Source of the DNA: Rhodanobacteraceae bacterium ZG21-1
GTDB taxonomy: Bacteria; Pseudomonadota; Gammaproteobacteria; Xanthomonadales; Rhodanobacteraceae
Assembly: GCA_021390615.1 (NCBI GenBank)
Contig: JAJEJU010000022.1
Coordinates: forward strand, 248,001-312,000
Length of the DNA stretch: 64,000 nucleotides
Reading direction: 5' to 3'
The position numbers were made by a program, and so were the translations under genes. Positions 35,971 through 44,668 of the stretch are shown one piece after another. The notes beneath the pieces were generated by a model. That model was not told the DNA's origin, did no database searches, and saw only the letters and a list, made by a program, of their open reading frames with translations. Each line of letters starts with the position of its first letter. Position 1 is the first letter of the stretch.

Positions 35971-36572
35971 GAACTCTTCCGGATGCAGATAATCAGGGTC
36001 ATGCGGTCTTCGTCGCTATCGTTCCTGACCCAGTGAAGCTTGCTGTTGTCGAAGGTGTAGAGATCGCCGGGCAAGGCAGACAAGGAGGCTCGTTCGAAGC
36101 AAAACGCCTGATCCTTGTTGCCCATCAACTGCACGGCATACTTGGTGTAGTAGCCGGCATGCCATCCCTGGTCGATGTGCGGTTTTACCTCGCCACCTGG
36201 TGGAATCTTGGTAATCAACACGCCACCAAGCTCCTCACCATCTACGTAGTCCATCACCTGATGAACAAGGGATTTGACGCTGGGAATCTGATCGCACATC
36301 GGATACCAGATTGAAATGTGCGGCTCGTTGAACGCTGCGATATCGCCGTGAAAGTTCTCCCAGGCGTTGTACCGCACCCAGATGTCCGACACCTGCTGGT
36401 GCACGCTTCCATAGGCTTCGGTGCGCACCCGGTGACGATTCCACACGTCCGGGTGCTTGCCTATCTCCGTAAGCAAAGGATCGACATCAAAACCCTTTGC
36501 CAGCAGCCTAATCGGCACATCCATCTTTGCCGGATAGACGGCTTCGTTCAAGGTGGATTTTTTTAGCGCCAC
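35967..36572 (-). CDS. Asp/Asn beta-hydroxylase-type 2-oxoglutarate/Fe(II) dioxygenase
   Basis: A 201-residue enzyme with the double-stranded beta-helix metal site: His132 and Asp134 in KPHIDQGWHAGYY, the distal His180 in SKLHWVRN and the 2-oxoglutarate-binding Arg190 before MTLIICI. The spacing and the PPGGEVKPHID sequence fit the aspartyl/asparaginyl beta-hydroxylase family rather than DNA demethylases. It lies between a head-fibre-like gene and the ejection proteins, so it would be made with the virion proteins. A protein or peptide target is inferred. Confidence 0.8.
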   Translation of the reverse strand: MALKKSTLNEAVYPAKMDVPIRLLAKGFDVDPLLTEIGKHPDVWNRHRVRTEAYGSVHQQVSDIWVRYNAWENFHGDIAAFNEPHISIWYPMCDQIPSVKSLVHQVMDYVDGEELGGVLITKIPPGGEVKPHIDQGWHAGYYTKYAVQLMGNKDQAFCFERASLSALPGDLYTFDNSKLHWVRNDSDEDRMTLIICIRKSS

Positions 36573-36574
36573 GA

Positions 36575-36925
36575 CTAGATGGCGAAACCAATGTTGACCG
36601 CCAGCGCGCCCGACGAAAGGGACTGATTGAGCTTCACGGTCACTGGGCTGTTGACGTAGCTAATCGGGATAGCCAAGTTGTCCAGGTTAAGCACGTTGCC
36701 GAAGTACGATGCCAGCAACGCAGATGGCAACGCCAACGCATACTGACCAATCAAGGCGCCACTACCATCCGTGATCTGCAGGAGTGTCCCGGTGGGCGCA
36801 TTGAGGCCCACGCCGTTGACCTGAATGTTGGTAATGATCGCCTGGTTATTTCCTTGCACAGATGTCGCAGTCGTGGACGATGCCGCCGGAAGGAAGCACT
36901 GTCCAATAGTGGTCGAATCAGCCAT
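36575..36925 (-). CDS. Small virion protein related to the C-terminus of its upstream neighbour
   Basis: A 116-residue beta-rich, Thr/Ser/Asn-rich protein (GQCFLPAASSTTATSVQGNNQ, GSGALIGQYALALPSA, SGALAVNIGFAI). Its order of strands parallels the last 115 residues of the 365-residue protein at 36969-38066 (GQGGVIGRFTLPTA, SGSFFMALSVSA). This suggests a duplicated fibre- or decoration-like domain. It has no signal or membrane segment. Confidence 0.6.
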   Translation of the reverse strand: MADSTTIGQCFLPAASSTTATSVQGNNQAIITNIQVNGVGLNAPTGTLLQITDGSGALIGQYALALPSALLASYFGNVLNLDNLAIPISYVNSPVTVKLNQSLSSGALAVNIGFAI

Positions 36926-36968
36926 GTCTATCTCCTAGTAGTGAAAATGTATGTCTCCGCATCGTTCG

Positions 36969-38066
36969 TCACGCCGACACCGAAAGAGCCATAAAGAACG
37001 AACCAGACGTCAGATTTGCCGAGAGTGAAGCTGTCGGATTGGTGCCGCCATTTAGGCTGGCGATGTACAAGCCCTGCATGTCGACAACGGTGTATGGACT
37101 CGGCGCTGCGCCGGTTGCTGTCGGCAACGTAAAGCGCCCGATCACACCGCCTTGGCCGTTGGTGAGGGTCAAAACCACACTGCCAGCAGCAAGCACCGCT
37201 TGGTTGTTTACGATGTAGATGGAATTGATATGTTGGTTAGTGGCACTGAACATCGCCACTGCGGTTGTGGTCGTCAGCGTGACACCCGTCGGCGACATGT
37301 TGACGGGCGCCGTAATGAAGGGATTCGCCGAGGAGCCGAGCGCATTTGTTCCATTGGTCACGAGGACGGGCCAAGATCCAGAGATCGAGGCCGCCGCTCC
37401 TTGTGCCGCCGTAACCGTCCCACTAACCGCTTGCGTCGCCGGAAGGTTCGATACCGAAACGGAGCCAATAGCATTCGAGCCGGCAGCCAGTGGCGGTAGC
37501 GTGGCGATGCTGACAGGCTGCGTGGACTGCCAGAATGTTCCAGTGACGGGCTGTGCTGTCGTGCCTACTGGATCAATGCGGACAGGATGCGACGATGTAC
37601 CAAGCACGTTTGTGCCATCGGTAACCTCGACAGGCCAGGCTCCCGACAGTGCGGCGGCCGTACCCTGATTCGACGTGATCGTGCCGCCATTGACCGTCAC
37701 GTTTTCAGCGAAATTTCCCGAGGCATCCAGGACCTTCCAGCCGCCGTCATAGAACAGCTGGTACCCCGTCATAAGCGTCACTTTGACGATCTGATACGGC
37801 GTTCCGCTTATCACTTTGCTTACCGTGACAGTTCGGGTTGCCGTGTCACGGTTAGGAATCGAGATACTGTTGATGACGCGTGACACGGACGCCCCAGGCG
37901 AGGCAACAAGCGTGACGGCTGTCGTACCGCTGGTGTTGATCGCATTGTCGCCTGCCGATCCTCCCTGGTCAGCATACGAAGCTACGCAAGGAAGCTGGTT
38001 GGTTGCGGGCGCAGCATCCAGCGCCACCTGGATCGATTCCGATGCGCCATTAATGACGATGCTCAT
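36969..38066 (-). CDS. Structural protein of the head-tail module (fibre-like)
   Basis: A 365-residue Thr/Ser/Ala/Gly-rich beta protein with repeated WPVEVTDGTNVLG and WPVLVTNGTNALGS segments (about residues 145-160 and 235-250), each followed by a P-rich loop. The start overlaps the previous stop as ATGA at 38063-38066, which selects MSIVING over a start 12 bases upstream. Probably a tail or capsid fibre; exact place in the virion unknown. Confidence 0.65.
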   Translation of the reverse strand: MSIVINGASESIQVALDAAPATNQLPCVASYADQGGSAGDNAINTSGTTAVTLVASPGASVSRVINSISIPNRDTATRTVTVSKVISGTPYQIVKVTLMTGYQLFYDGGWKVLDASGNFAENVTVNGGTITSNQGTAAALSGAWPVEVTDGTNVLGTSSHPVRIDPVGTTAQPVTGTFWQSTQPVSIATLPPLAAGSNAIGSVSVSNLPATQAVSGTVTAAQGAAASISGSWPVLVTNGTNALGSSANPFITAPVNMSPTGVTLTTTTAVAMFSATNQHINSIYIVNNQAVLAAGSVVLTLTNGQGGVIGRFTLPTATGAAPSPYTVVDMQGLYIASLNGGTNPTASLSANLTSGSFFMALSVSA

Positions 38067-39076
38067 GTCATCACCCAAAGTGTGGCGAGATCAGGCTGAT
38101 TGACGGCCCATGCGGGCAAGCCTGAAGCGTTGGTAATAAGCACCCAGTTCGCGTTCCCGGGGGCTAGGGACGCCATCTGATAGGGATTCTGGAAGTACAG
38201 AAGACCTCCCGTTATTCCCGAAGAAAGACCAGTACCCCCTTGATTAACTCCGATCTGTCCTGTGGTGTCAGTATTGAGGTTGACCTTCCCCCAAGACGGA
38301 GCCCCCGTCGGATTTCCGTGCAGAACTAGATTGACATCGCCCGTTCCAAGCGGCGTTGAAGGCGGAGCCCCTGTCCCACCACCCAAGACGATCTCGTACT
38401 GACCAAGCGTGGGCGACGACTCAAGCGTGGCGGCATCCGTGAATGCTAAGACGCCGCCGCTATTGCCCGTGCTTAGCCCTGTTCCGCCATTCGCAACACC
38501 GATCACACCCGAGAAACTGAAGGACTGAAAGTTTGGGTTGGTCCAGTATCGATACCACTCGATCGTTGGATAACCCGTGGTCAGGTCGACCGCCTGACTT
38601 TGAGGCATGGGCGCGAACGAGTTGACCGAGTTAAAGCTGGTGTTGTTCGAAATGGGTGGCTCTGGTGGTACGTTGTCGTGAACCAGAAAGTCCAGCTGCG
38701 TTATGTTGAAGACGTAGTTGGAGCCCGTCTGCACCGAGCTTCCGAACAGAACACTTCGCCCCTGTACGAAAGCCGAGGCAGACATCGTCATGTTGTTGGA
38801 GCCAGAAACTAAGGTGCCTGTTTGCAACGGAAATTCCGCCGAGGTGCTCGCGCTGTAGAACCCGTAGGCTTGACCCACCACGGCCGAGGGAGGTGTCACA
38901 CTAGCCGACCCTCTCACCTCGGTAATGGACTGCGAGGAAGTCGCTAGCATCGCGATCTGCGACGCATCCAGCCAGATATACGGCGAGATCGTCGTGAACG
39001 GGAACGAAGTCACCGGATGGCCGGCGGTATCCCGGAAGCTCAAGCCGAGTGCACTTTTCCAGGTGTCGGCCATCAC
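38063..39076 (-). CDS. Tail fibre or tail needle-like protein
   Basis: A 337-residue protein with an N-terminal globular region and C-terminal repeats of the fibre motif GGTGLSTGNSGGVLAF and GGTGLSSGITGGLLYF (about residues 197-212 and 282-297), a widespread phage fibre repeat. It overlaps the gp10-like gene upstream by four bases and the fibre-like gene downstream by four. Confidence 0.68.
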   Translation of the reverse strand: MMADTWKSALGLSFRDTAGHPVTSFPFTTISPYIWLDASQIAMLATSSQSITEVRGSASVTPPSAVVGQAYGFYSASTSAEFPLQTGTLVSGSNNMTMSASAFVQGRSVLFGSSVQTGSNYVFNITQLDFLVHDNVPPEPPISNNTSFNSVNSFAPMPQSQAVDLTTGYPTIEWYRYWTNPNFQSFSFSGVIGVANGGTGLSTGNSGGVLAFTDAATLESSPTLGQYEIVLGGGTGAPPSTPLGTGDVNLVLHGNPTGAPSWGKVNLNTDTTGQIGVNQGGTGLSSGITGGLLYFQNPYQMASLAPGNANWVLITNASGLPAWAVNQPDLATLWVMT

Positions 39077-40542
39077 CCGTCACCGATACTGGCGCCGATC
39101 AAGGCCACTTGGACATTCGATTCGCTCGATATCTCTAAGATTCGATCTAGACCGCTGTTCCTGCGCGTCGAGCCAATGCGCCGAAAGATGACACGCTGGG
39201 ACGTCTGTCCGATGTTTCCCATGCTCTGAATATGCGGATTGGCGAAGTTGTGGCCACCATCATCCGACCACTTCAGGATCATGTTCGAACCTGCATAAAC
39301 TGGCGTCTTGATGCCCGTTTCCATGTCGATTTTCACCGATTCAAAGCGAGTAGGAGCGTTAACTGGCTGGCTGGTAGCCCGCCAACGGCGCATCCATCGC
39401 TTGGCTCCTTGCACGCTGCCAGGCGAACCATTGAGGTCGTCCGAGGGATAGTCAATGTTCAGCGCAGCGATCGCCGGAATGGTCCCCGAACCCACGTAGT
39501 GCAGGCTATTGAAGTAGCTATAGCCACTCGGGTTCCAGCGACCGTACTTGCCGTTAAGGAACTGACCTCGCTCATGCCAAAGCTTGGTCGTGAAGTCGTA
39601 TACCCAAGTGGCGTTGCCTGATGGGAACGTCAATACGTAGAAGGTGTGGCCGGCCTGGTTGTATGAGAACGCGATCGCATCCGTGACACCGGCTTGGCTG
39701 GCGTTGATGTAGTTCAACAACTGGTAGTCAATCGCATGCGTTGAGATGCGCTGAGCGCTATAGCCGTTATTGATGAACACCGAGACGGCGCCACGAGCAT
39801 CTTGCCCAAGCCATAGAACGCGCTCGCCGCCGCAGTCCGACACCGAGTAAGGGGCGACACATCCCTTTTCGATGAAAGCGCCCTGCATGCGCTGGAACGC
39901 GAACCCGTTTAGCCCGGCGTTGTTCCAAATCTCAGTCGATGTGGTCTTGAAGATCCATATCTGACGGAACAGGCTCGCCATACCGATGATCGGACTTGGA
40001 TCAGCGTCAGCCGATGAGTAATTCAGCGGGTCCCAGGTCGACAGGTCATTGAGGTTTGACTGATAGAACTGCTGCGTGTTGTAGCTATTTGCCAGACCAA
40101 ACCCGTCCTGGTAGACCGCTACCACCGGTTGGACCAGCGGCGTCAATACCCAAGAGGCGCCATTCCAGCACCAGCCTTGGTAGCCATCGACTACAAGGAA
40201 CTGCGTACCATTATCGATGATCGACACTGGCCCCGAACTGGTATTCAGGTGGCCGATGAGTGTCTGGGCCCCGTTCATCGTTCGAGTGACGACACGGTTG
40301 CCACTCACAATCACCTGCACGTTCTGCCGGGTGATCGTATGCATCCCACGAACCGGCCCGACAACATCGCCAGACGATTGAATGATGGTCGCCTGGTACT
40401 GCTGTCCCGGCGTGGAGTAGAACGCTCCGATCCGCTTGCCTTCCTTCGTCTCGATCAACTCGGGGTACAGATTGATGCACCGATCGTCCGCAACGTTGGA
40501 TGACTTCGATTCGTACGTTCCACCAAAGAACGGGGTCTCCAT
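39073..40542 (-). CDS. P22 gp10-like packaged-DNA stabilisation protein
   Basis: A 489-residue protein beginning METPFFGGTYESKSSNVADDRCINLYPE, the signature opening of the gp10 family. It is followed by beta-propeller-like strands with RVLWLGQDARGAVSVF, ATWVYDFTTKLWHERG and LKWSDDGGHNFANP. In P22, gp10 forms the tail hub under the gp4 ring and carries the tailspikes and needle. Order gp4 then gp10 is conserved here. Confidence 0.85.
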   Translation of the reverse strand: METPFFGGTYESKSSNVADDRCINLYPELIETKEGKRIGAFYSTPGQQYQATIIQSSGDVVGPVRGMHTITRQNVQVIVSGNRVVTRTMNGAQTLIGHLNTSSGPVSIIDNGTQFLVVDGYQGWCWNGASWVLTPLVQPVVAVYQDGFGLANSYNTQQFYQSNLNDLSTWDPLNYSSADADPSPIIGMASLFRQIWIFKTTSTEIWNNAGLNGFAFQRMQGAFIEKGCVAPYSVSDCGGERVLWLGQDARGAVSVFINNGYSAQRISTHAIDYQLLNYINASQAGVTDAIAFSYNQAGHTFYVLTFPSGNATWVYDFTTKLWHERGQFLNGKYGRWNPSGYSYFNSLHYVGSGTIPAIAALNIDYPSDDLNGSPGSVQGAKRWMRRWRATSQPVNAPTRFESVKIDMETGIKTPVYAGSNMILKWSDDGGHNFANPHIQSMGNIGQTSQRVIFRRIGSTRRNSGLDRILEISSESNVQVALIGASIGDG

Positions 40543-41270
40543 CAGCTGCCCGTCCTATCTCGGTAGATGTTGTACGTAGGCGTCGCCCGAGAAATCATCT
40601 CGGCGTCGTAGACGGCGACATTCGTACGAAGGTTGTTGCGCTTGATGGCAGCCTTAGTCTGCGAGGCCAACTCGACAATCAACGGATCGATCTGTGCATC
40701 CCTGAAAAAGGGCTTCAGCCGGATGGCTAGGTTGTGCTGGATCGCATCCTGATAGCCTGGAGGAAGTGTCAGTGCTGTCGTAAGGCCTGTGAAGTCCGAT
40801 AGCTGAAGGTATGCATCGAACGTGAACGTATACGTCATCAGCGGTACGGGGAAGATGTTGATGATGCCCAGCGGGAACTGGGGGTCATAGAACATCGTGT
40901 CTGGGATGTCGGACGTGTTGGTGCGAAGGCCAATCAAGTTCCACTGATCCTGCGGAATCACGCCTACGGGATAGATGTTGTTGTTCTGGTCGGTGATATA
41001 GGCAGCCCCGGGCCCTTCGATCACCCGCAATGGACGGGTTGCGTTGATCTGTCCGCCAGGACCGATCGTGTATTGCTGTTGGCCGACGACCAGAGGAAAC
41101 GAAGTTTCCTTGATGGCATAGCAGAACAGTGACTCGTTAGACCACGAGTCCAGCATGGCATTGAGCACCCATAGACCGCGTGACGCATCAGCGTTCGTCA
41201 TCGTCTCGCCCGGCGCATAGACACCAAGCTCTTCGAGTGCCGCCTGGATGATGTCTTGCGCCGTTGCCAT
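40542..41270 (-). CDS. P22 gp4-like head-completion/connector protein
   Basis: A 242-residue protein with the family pattern ALEELGVYAPGETMTNADASRGL (in two parts), LNAMLDSWSNESLFCYA and GYQDAIQHNLAIRL. In P22, gp4 binds below the portal after packaging and closes the head. It shares one base with the gp10-like gene and follows the GroES-like gene directly. Confidence 0.85.
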   Translation of the reverse strand: MATAQDIIQAALEELGVYAPGETMTNADASRGLWVLNAMLDSWSNESLFCYAIKETSFPLVVGQQQYTIGPGGQINATRPLRVIEGPGAAYITDQNNNIYPVGVIPQDQWNLIGLRTNTSDIPDTMFYDPQFPLGIINIFPVPLMTYTFTFDAYLQLSDFTGLTTALTLPPGYQDAIQHNLAIRLKPFFRDAQIDPLIVELASQTKAAIKRNNLRTNVAVYDAEMISRATPTYNIYRDRTGS

Positions 41271-41273
41271 AAA

Positions 41274-41555
41274 TCACTCCATCACGAACAACACATCCAT
41301 CTCACACATCGAGAGAAGCTGTTCGCCGTTGAATTCGAAGTTCTGCGGGGCGTACTTGCCGTACATGACGCGATCGCCCACGTTGACTTGCATCGGGTCT
41401 CGCCCTGTCTCAGTCTTTCGCCCCGGGCCGATCGCGATCACTTCGCCCGAAAGCGGCTTCTCGGCGCCAGATTCGAGCATCACGATGCCTGAAGCGAGAA
41501 CAGTTTCTGCGGGATGCGGGCGAACGATGATCCGGTTATCGAGCGGACGGATCAT
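41274..41555 (-). CDS. GroES-like co-chaperonin (first copy)
   Basis: A 93-residue Cpn10 homologue: MIRPLDNRIIVRP, mobile-loop region ETVLASGIVMLES containing the GroEL-binding tripeptide IVM, GEVIAIGPGRK, VGDRVMYGKY and a C-terminal LSMCEMDVLFVME. Phage co-chaperonins (T4 gp31 type) work with host GroEL to fold the coat protein. It sits between the coat/scaffold block and the connector genes and overlaps its upstream neighbour by four bases. A second, different copy lies at 47596-47853. Confidence 0.9.
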   Translation of the reverse strand: MIRPLDNRIIVRPHPAETVLASGIVMLESGAEKPLSGEVIAIGPGRKTETGRDPMQVNVGDRVMYGKYAPQNFEFNGEQLLSMCEMDVLFVME

Positions 41556-41941
41556 GCGGCTTCCTTGCGAGGACGGCCCGGCTTGCGCCTCTCCGCTACC
41601 TTTTCCTTGGACTCGGTCATCGGGTTGTACTTGAGTAACTCGTGCTCATGCGCCTCGCAGGTGGCAATAACAGGCACGCCATCCACCTCGATAAACTTGG
41701 GGTATTCCTCGTACCGGTAATGGACGGGATGCCCGCCAGCCTTCGCGCGTTCGTACGCCGCCTCATCCGAACTACCCTGCACCACATAACCGCGCGCCTT
41801 GTAGTTCTCCTCCTGGTCGGCGTTGTTGACCGTGACAGGAGGAAAGGTTGTGGGCCTACCCTGCATCGGCTCAAATCCCACCTGCGCGGGCTGACTCGAC
41901 GGATGCACCAACATCTTCGGGTATTCGCTAAATGCGGTCAT
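41552..41941 (-). CDS. Phage protein with AT-hook-like C-terminus
   Basis: A 129-residue soluble protein. The N-terminus is Pro-rich (YPKMLVHPSSQPAQ, RPTTFPPVTVNNADQEENY). The middle, HPVHYRYEEYPKFIEVDG, is a motif seen in small phage late proteins, and the C-terminus RRKPGRPRKEAA resembles an AT-hook. Function unknown. Confidence 0.6.
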   Translation of the reverse strand: MTAFSEYPKMLVHPSSQPAQVGFEPMQGRPTTFPPVTVNNADQEENYKARGYVVQGSSDEAAYERAKAGGHPVHYRYEEYPKFIEVDGVPVIATCEAHEHELLKYNPMTESKEKVAERRKPGRPRKEAA

Positions 41942-41948
41942 GGATTCC

Positions 41949-42128
41949 TCATGTGTAGACGGGGTAGTAGATCGGTTCGCGCCAAGTCCGCTCCTTGCCG
42001 AGCCGGATTTGGGCCTTGATGGCGTCGCAAAACTGCTCAGCCGCCGGCCTGATCATCTTCGGCCCGACATCAAGAGCTTTGTCTTCGCCCGTAAGAACGC
42101 GGACCTGATAGAGCTGTTGCTTTTCCAT
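41949..42128 (-). CDS. Small phage protein
   Basis: A 59-residue frame (MEKQQLYQVRVLTGEDKALD, then GPKMIRPAAEQFCDAIKAQI) that fills the gap between the terminator after the capsid genes and the AT-hook-like gene. Composition is protein-like and the frame is complete. The ribosome-binding site is weak (GGA only). Unknown function. Confidence 0.6.
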   Translation of the reverse strand: MEKQQLYQVRVLTGEDKALDVGPKMIRPAAEQFCDAIKAQIRLGKERTWREPIYYPVYT

Positions 42129-42138
42129 CGATGTTCCA

Positions 42139-42182
42139 AGAAAGAAACCCTCTCTCCATAACGTATGGATGAGAGGGCTTTA
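42139..42182 (-). terminator. Intrinsic terminator after the capsid genes
   Basis: On the minus strand AAGCCCTCTCATCCATA, a short loop and TATGGAGAGAGGG are followed by TTTCTTTC. It lies after the decoration-like gene and may set coat expression above that of later genes. Confidence 0.8.
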
Positions 42183-42198
42183 AGGGGTCGCGATCGAC

Positions 42199-42474
42199 TT
42201 ATGCCTTCAATAGGCCAGCAGTCTTTAGAATCGCCACCAGATCGCCCATGGTGAAAGCCGTGGATCCTATGCCACCATCGAATGTGGTGTTGGTGTATAC
42301 CGCCGTTGTAGAACCAGCGGCGACGGTATGAGTGTTGCCTGTCGGGGTGGCCTGCGGAACACCCGTCGAGACGCCGTAGAAGCCGATCAGGTCGGTTGGA
42401 GAATCACCAAGAATGGTCCCCTGGCTATTGCCGTCCGAGAGCTGACGCGGAGCTTTGGAAGTAGAGATGGGCAT
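42199..42474 (-). CDS. Putative head decoration/fibre protein
   Basis: A 91-residue protein, Thr/Gly-rich (PTDLIGFYGVSTGVPQATPT, TMGDLVAILKTAGLLKA). The GFYG...P..Q pattern and the final helical LV..LK..GL are typical of small proteins encoded right after phage coat genes, which bind the capsid surface. It starts 12 bases after the coat stop. Confidence 0.65.
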   Translation of the reverse strand: MPISTSKAPRQLSDGNSQGTILGDSPTDLIGFYGVSTGVPQATPTGNTHTVAAGSTTAVYTNTTFDGGIGSTAFTMGDLVAILKTAGLLKA

Positions 42475-42486
42475 GTTCGTCTCCGA

Positions 42487-43671
42487 TCAGTTCGTCAGGC
42501 GGCAACCCAGCTCCGGATAGAAGCAGGTCGTGCCGTAGAGGATGTCCATACGAGTCGGGAACACGTCGTTGTTGATGTCGTATGCCCGGATGATGCGCAT
42601 GGATATGTTCTTGTAGGTCTCGCGCGCCTTGAAATCGACGCCCTCGGGAAGCTCCATCGGCACCGTGACGAGACCGAAGCAGTCACGGGTGAAGGCGATG
42701 TTCTGCGCGTACGTGTTGCTCGCCGTACCCTTGACCGAGATCGCCGCAGAGTTCGCCGGGCTAGCCGACACGTTCTGATATGCGCCACTGGTCACGATCG
42801 ACGGATAGATAGAGATGGTCGAATTGCCTGAACCATCCGAGTTCGCCGTCGCCGTCACTGTGAAGTTCTGCAAGGAACCCGTGGACTGCTTGTTACGCGG
42901 ATTGACTGCAAACACTCCCGCGATGGTGAACACATCGCCCACGTTGAGCAGACCCGTGATACTCGTGCTCCAACCATTGGTGACGAGGCTGGAACCCGTC
43001 TGACCTGCTCCATTGACGACCGGCGTACCAGCATAGGCACCCACGGTCTGCGCCTGGATGTTCTGATCCTGGAAGATCTCCATATTGGCGATGTTCGCCA
43101 GGAAGCCCTTCAAGGACGGCTCAGCCACCGAGTTCACGTACAGCGTGGTGAGGGCATTCGCCATCGACCAGTAGGCCGCTGGGTTAAGCAAGAGCACGCG
43201 ACCATCCTGCGGCACCGCACCTTCATCGAGTCGCTGACCGACCGCAGCCAGAGAAGCGAACGAGCTAGGCAGGGTGCCCGGCGTACCGACTTCGTTGAAC
43301 ACCTGCTTGAAGTTGGTGATGACGTCGTAGTCAAGCTGGTTCGCGAGCTGGGAAGCCGCCGGCTTCAGGTAACGCTCCGAGAATTCCTCGACGGTCAGGG
43401 TCAGGTCCTGCGACGTGAATTGGAAGTCCACGTGCTTCTGGTTGCTGATACTGATCGAAGTGGACGGCTCGATGATGTCCTGAATCGCCAAGCCCGGACC
43501 CGAGCTAACAGAGAACTGGTTAGGCTTGCGGACTGTCAGGGACGAGCCGATCTTGACGAACTGGTTTTCGAACTGGCGATTGACCTTCGAGGCTGCTACC
43601 AGGTTGTTTTCGAGCATCACCAGCGTCTCTTTGCTGATAATGCTCGGCGTGAGCAACTGCTGCTGCGACAT
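42487..43671 (-). CDS. Major capsid protein, P22 coat type
   Basis: A 394-residue protein of the P22 gp5 group: N-terminal ETLVMLENNLVAASKVNRQF, QFVKIGSSLTVRKPNQF, DFQFTSQDLTLTVEEFSERYLKPA, then an inserted beta-rich region, and MRIIRAYDINNDVFPTRMDILYG near the C-terminus. It assembles the icosahedral head on scaffold. It follows the scaffold gene and precedes the decoration-like gene, the usual order. Confidence 0.9.
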   Translation of the reverse strand: MSQQQLLTPSIISKETLVMLENNLVAASKVNRQFENQFVKIGSSLTVRKPNQFSVSSGPGLAIQDIIEPSTSISISNQKHVDFQFTSQDLTLTVEEFSERYLKPAASQLANQLDYDVITNFKQVFNEVGTPGTLPSSFASLAAVGQRLDEGAVPQDGRVLLLNPAAYWSMANALTTLYVNSVAEPSLKGFLANIANMEIFQDQNIQAQTVGAYAGTPVVNGAGQTGSSLVTNGWSTSITGLLNVGDVFTIAGVFAVNPRNKQSTGSLQNFTVTATANSDGSGNSTISIYPSIVTSGAYQNVSASPANSAAISVKGTASNTYAQNIAFTRDCFGLVTVPMELPEGVDFKARETYKNISMRIIRAYDINNDVFPTRMDILYGTTCFYPELGCRLTN

Positions 43672-43709
43672 GGCTTGTCTCCGGCCATGTCACCTGTGGC
43701 GCATGGCTC

Positions 43710-44651
43710 TTATTGTTTTGTTCGGGCTTTCCGAAGCGACGCGTTACGGCGTGCGGCGTACTCATCCATCGATTCTTCGTCTGGAGTCTTGGCCGAAGCG
43801 TCATTGCGCGATCCGATCGGCTTCACCGGCTCTGGAGCCTTGGAAACCTCGGGCTTAGCCGTAGCCAAGCGCTCGCCAATCACACCGATGGCCTGCGCTG
43901 ATAGAACCGGCGAAAGGGAGGAGATGCGTGCAGCCTCTTCGGGGTGCTTGCCTAGCCAATAAGCAATATCGTGCGCATGCTCATGGGCAACCACCGCAAA
44001 GCCGACGTGTTGAGCGATAGCAAGCGAGGAATTGCTCACAACCTCGTCGTAGTCGGGGTACTTTTCGATCGCTTTCTCGCGACCGTCTGACCAAGCCTTG
44101 GTGACCTTCTGGAAGTCTTCCTGCTGGCGGGATTTCTCGGCCTGTTGCTGCTGCTCAGCTTGATAATTCTTGATCGCCTGACGCGACGACCACGACACCA
44201 ATGCCTCGGTAAATGCCTCCGGATCATCGAATTGATCACGAGCAGGCTTAGCATCGGCTTGCGGAGCAGTAGTGGGCTGATTGTCCCGAGCGCCGGTCAT
44301 CTTCTGGATGATCGCCATAGCGTCGTCCAAGCGTTTCGCCTGATCCGCTGCTAACCGCTCTGCCTCGCCACGCTGGCGAATCAGCTCATCGATACGTTTC
44401 TGAACGCCTTTCGAGGGCTTGCTAGCCGTCGGTTCGGCACTCGCGGCAGGATCATCGCCGGAAGGATCGTCAGAGCTGGCCGATGGCTCTTGAATTTCCC
44501 CGTCAGGGGCGGCCTTGTCACTAGGATTATCCTGAGCCGGCGGATTTTCAAGGGTGTTTTTTTCGACTGGTGCAGGCATGTCGGTGGTGGCCGACAAAGC
44601 AGGCTCCGAAGCCGACTTTACGAGCATGTCGAGGGCACTGTTATCAGGCAT
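43710..44651 (-). CDS. Scaffolding protein
   Basis: A 313-residue, charged, mostly helical protein with an acidic, disordered N-terminal third (Asp/Ser/Pro/Ala-rich), a coiled-coil segment (KRIDELIRQRGEAERLAADQ, about 88-107) and a basic C-terminal tail (AARRNASLRKARTKQ). This layout and its place between portal and coat are those of podovirus scaffolds that guide procapsid assembly and then leave. Confidence 0.8.
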   Translation of the reverse strand: MPDNSALDMLVKSASEPALSATTDMPAPVEKNTLENPPAQDNPSDKAAPDGEIQEPSASSDDPSGDDPAASAEPTASKPSKGVQKRIDELIRQRGEAERLAADQAKRLDDAMAIIQKMTGARDNQPTTAPQADAKPARDQFDDPEAFTEALVSWSSRQAIKNYQAEQQQQAEKSRQQEDFQKVTKAWSDGREKAIEKYPDYDEVVSNSSLAIAQHVGFAVVAHEHAHDIAYWLGKHPEEAARISSLSPVLSAQAIGVIGERLATAKPEVSKAPEPVKPIGSRNDASAKTPDEESMDEYAARRNASLRKARTKQ

Positions 44652-44668
44652 AACGGACTCCGTGAGTA

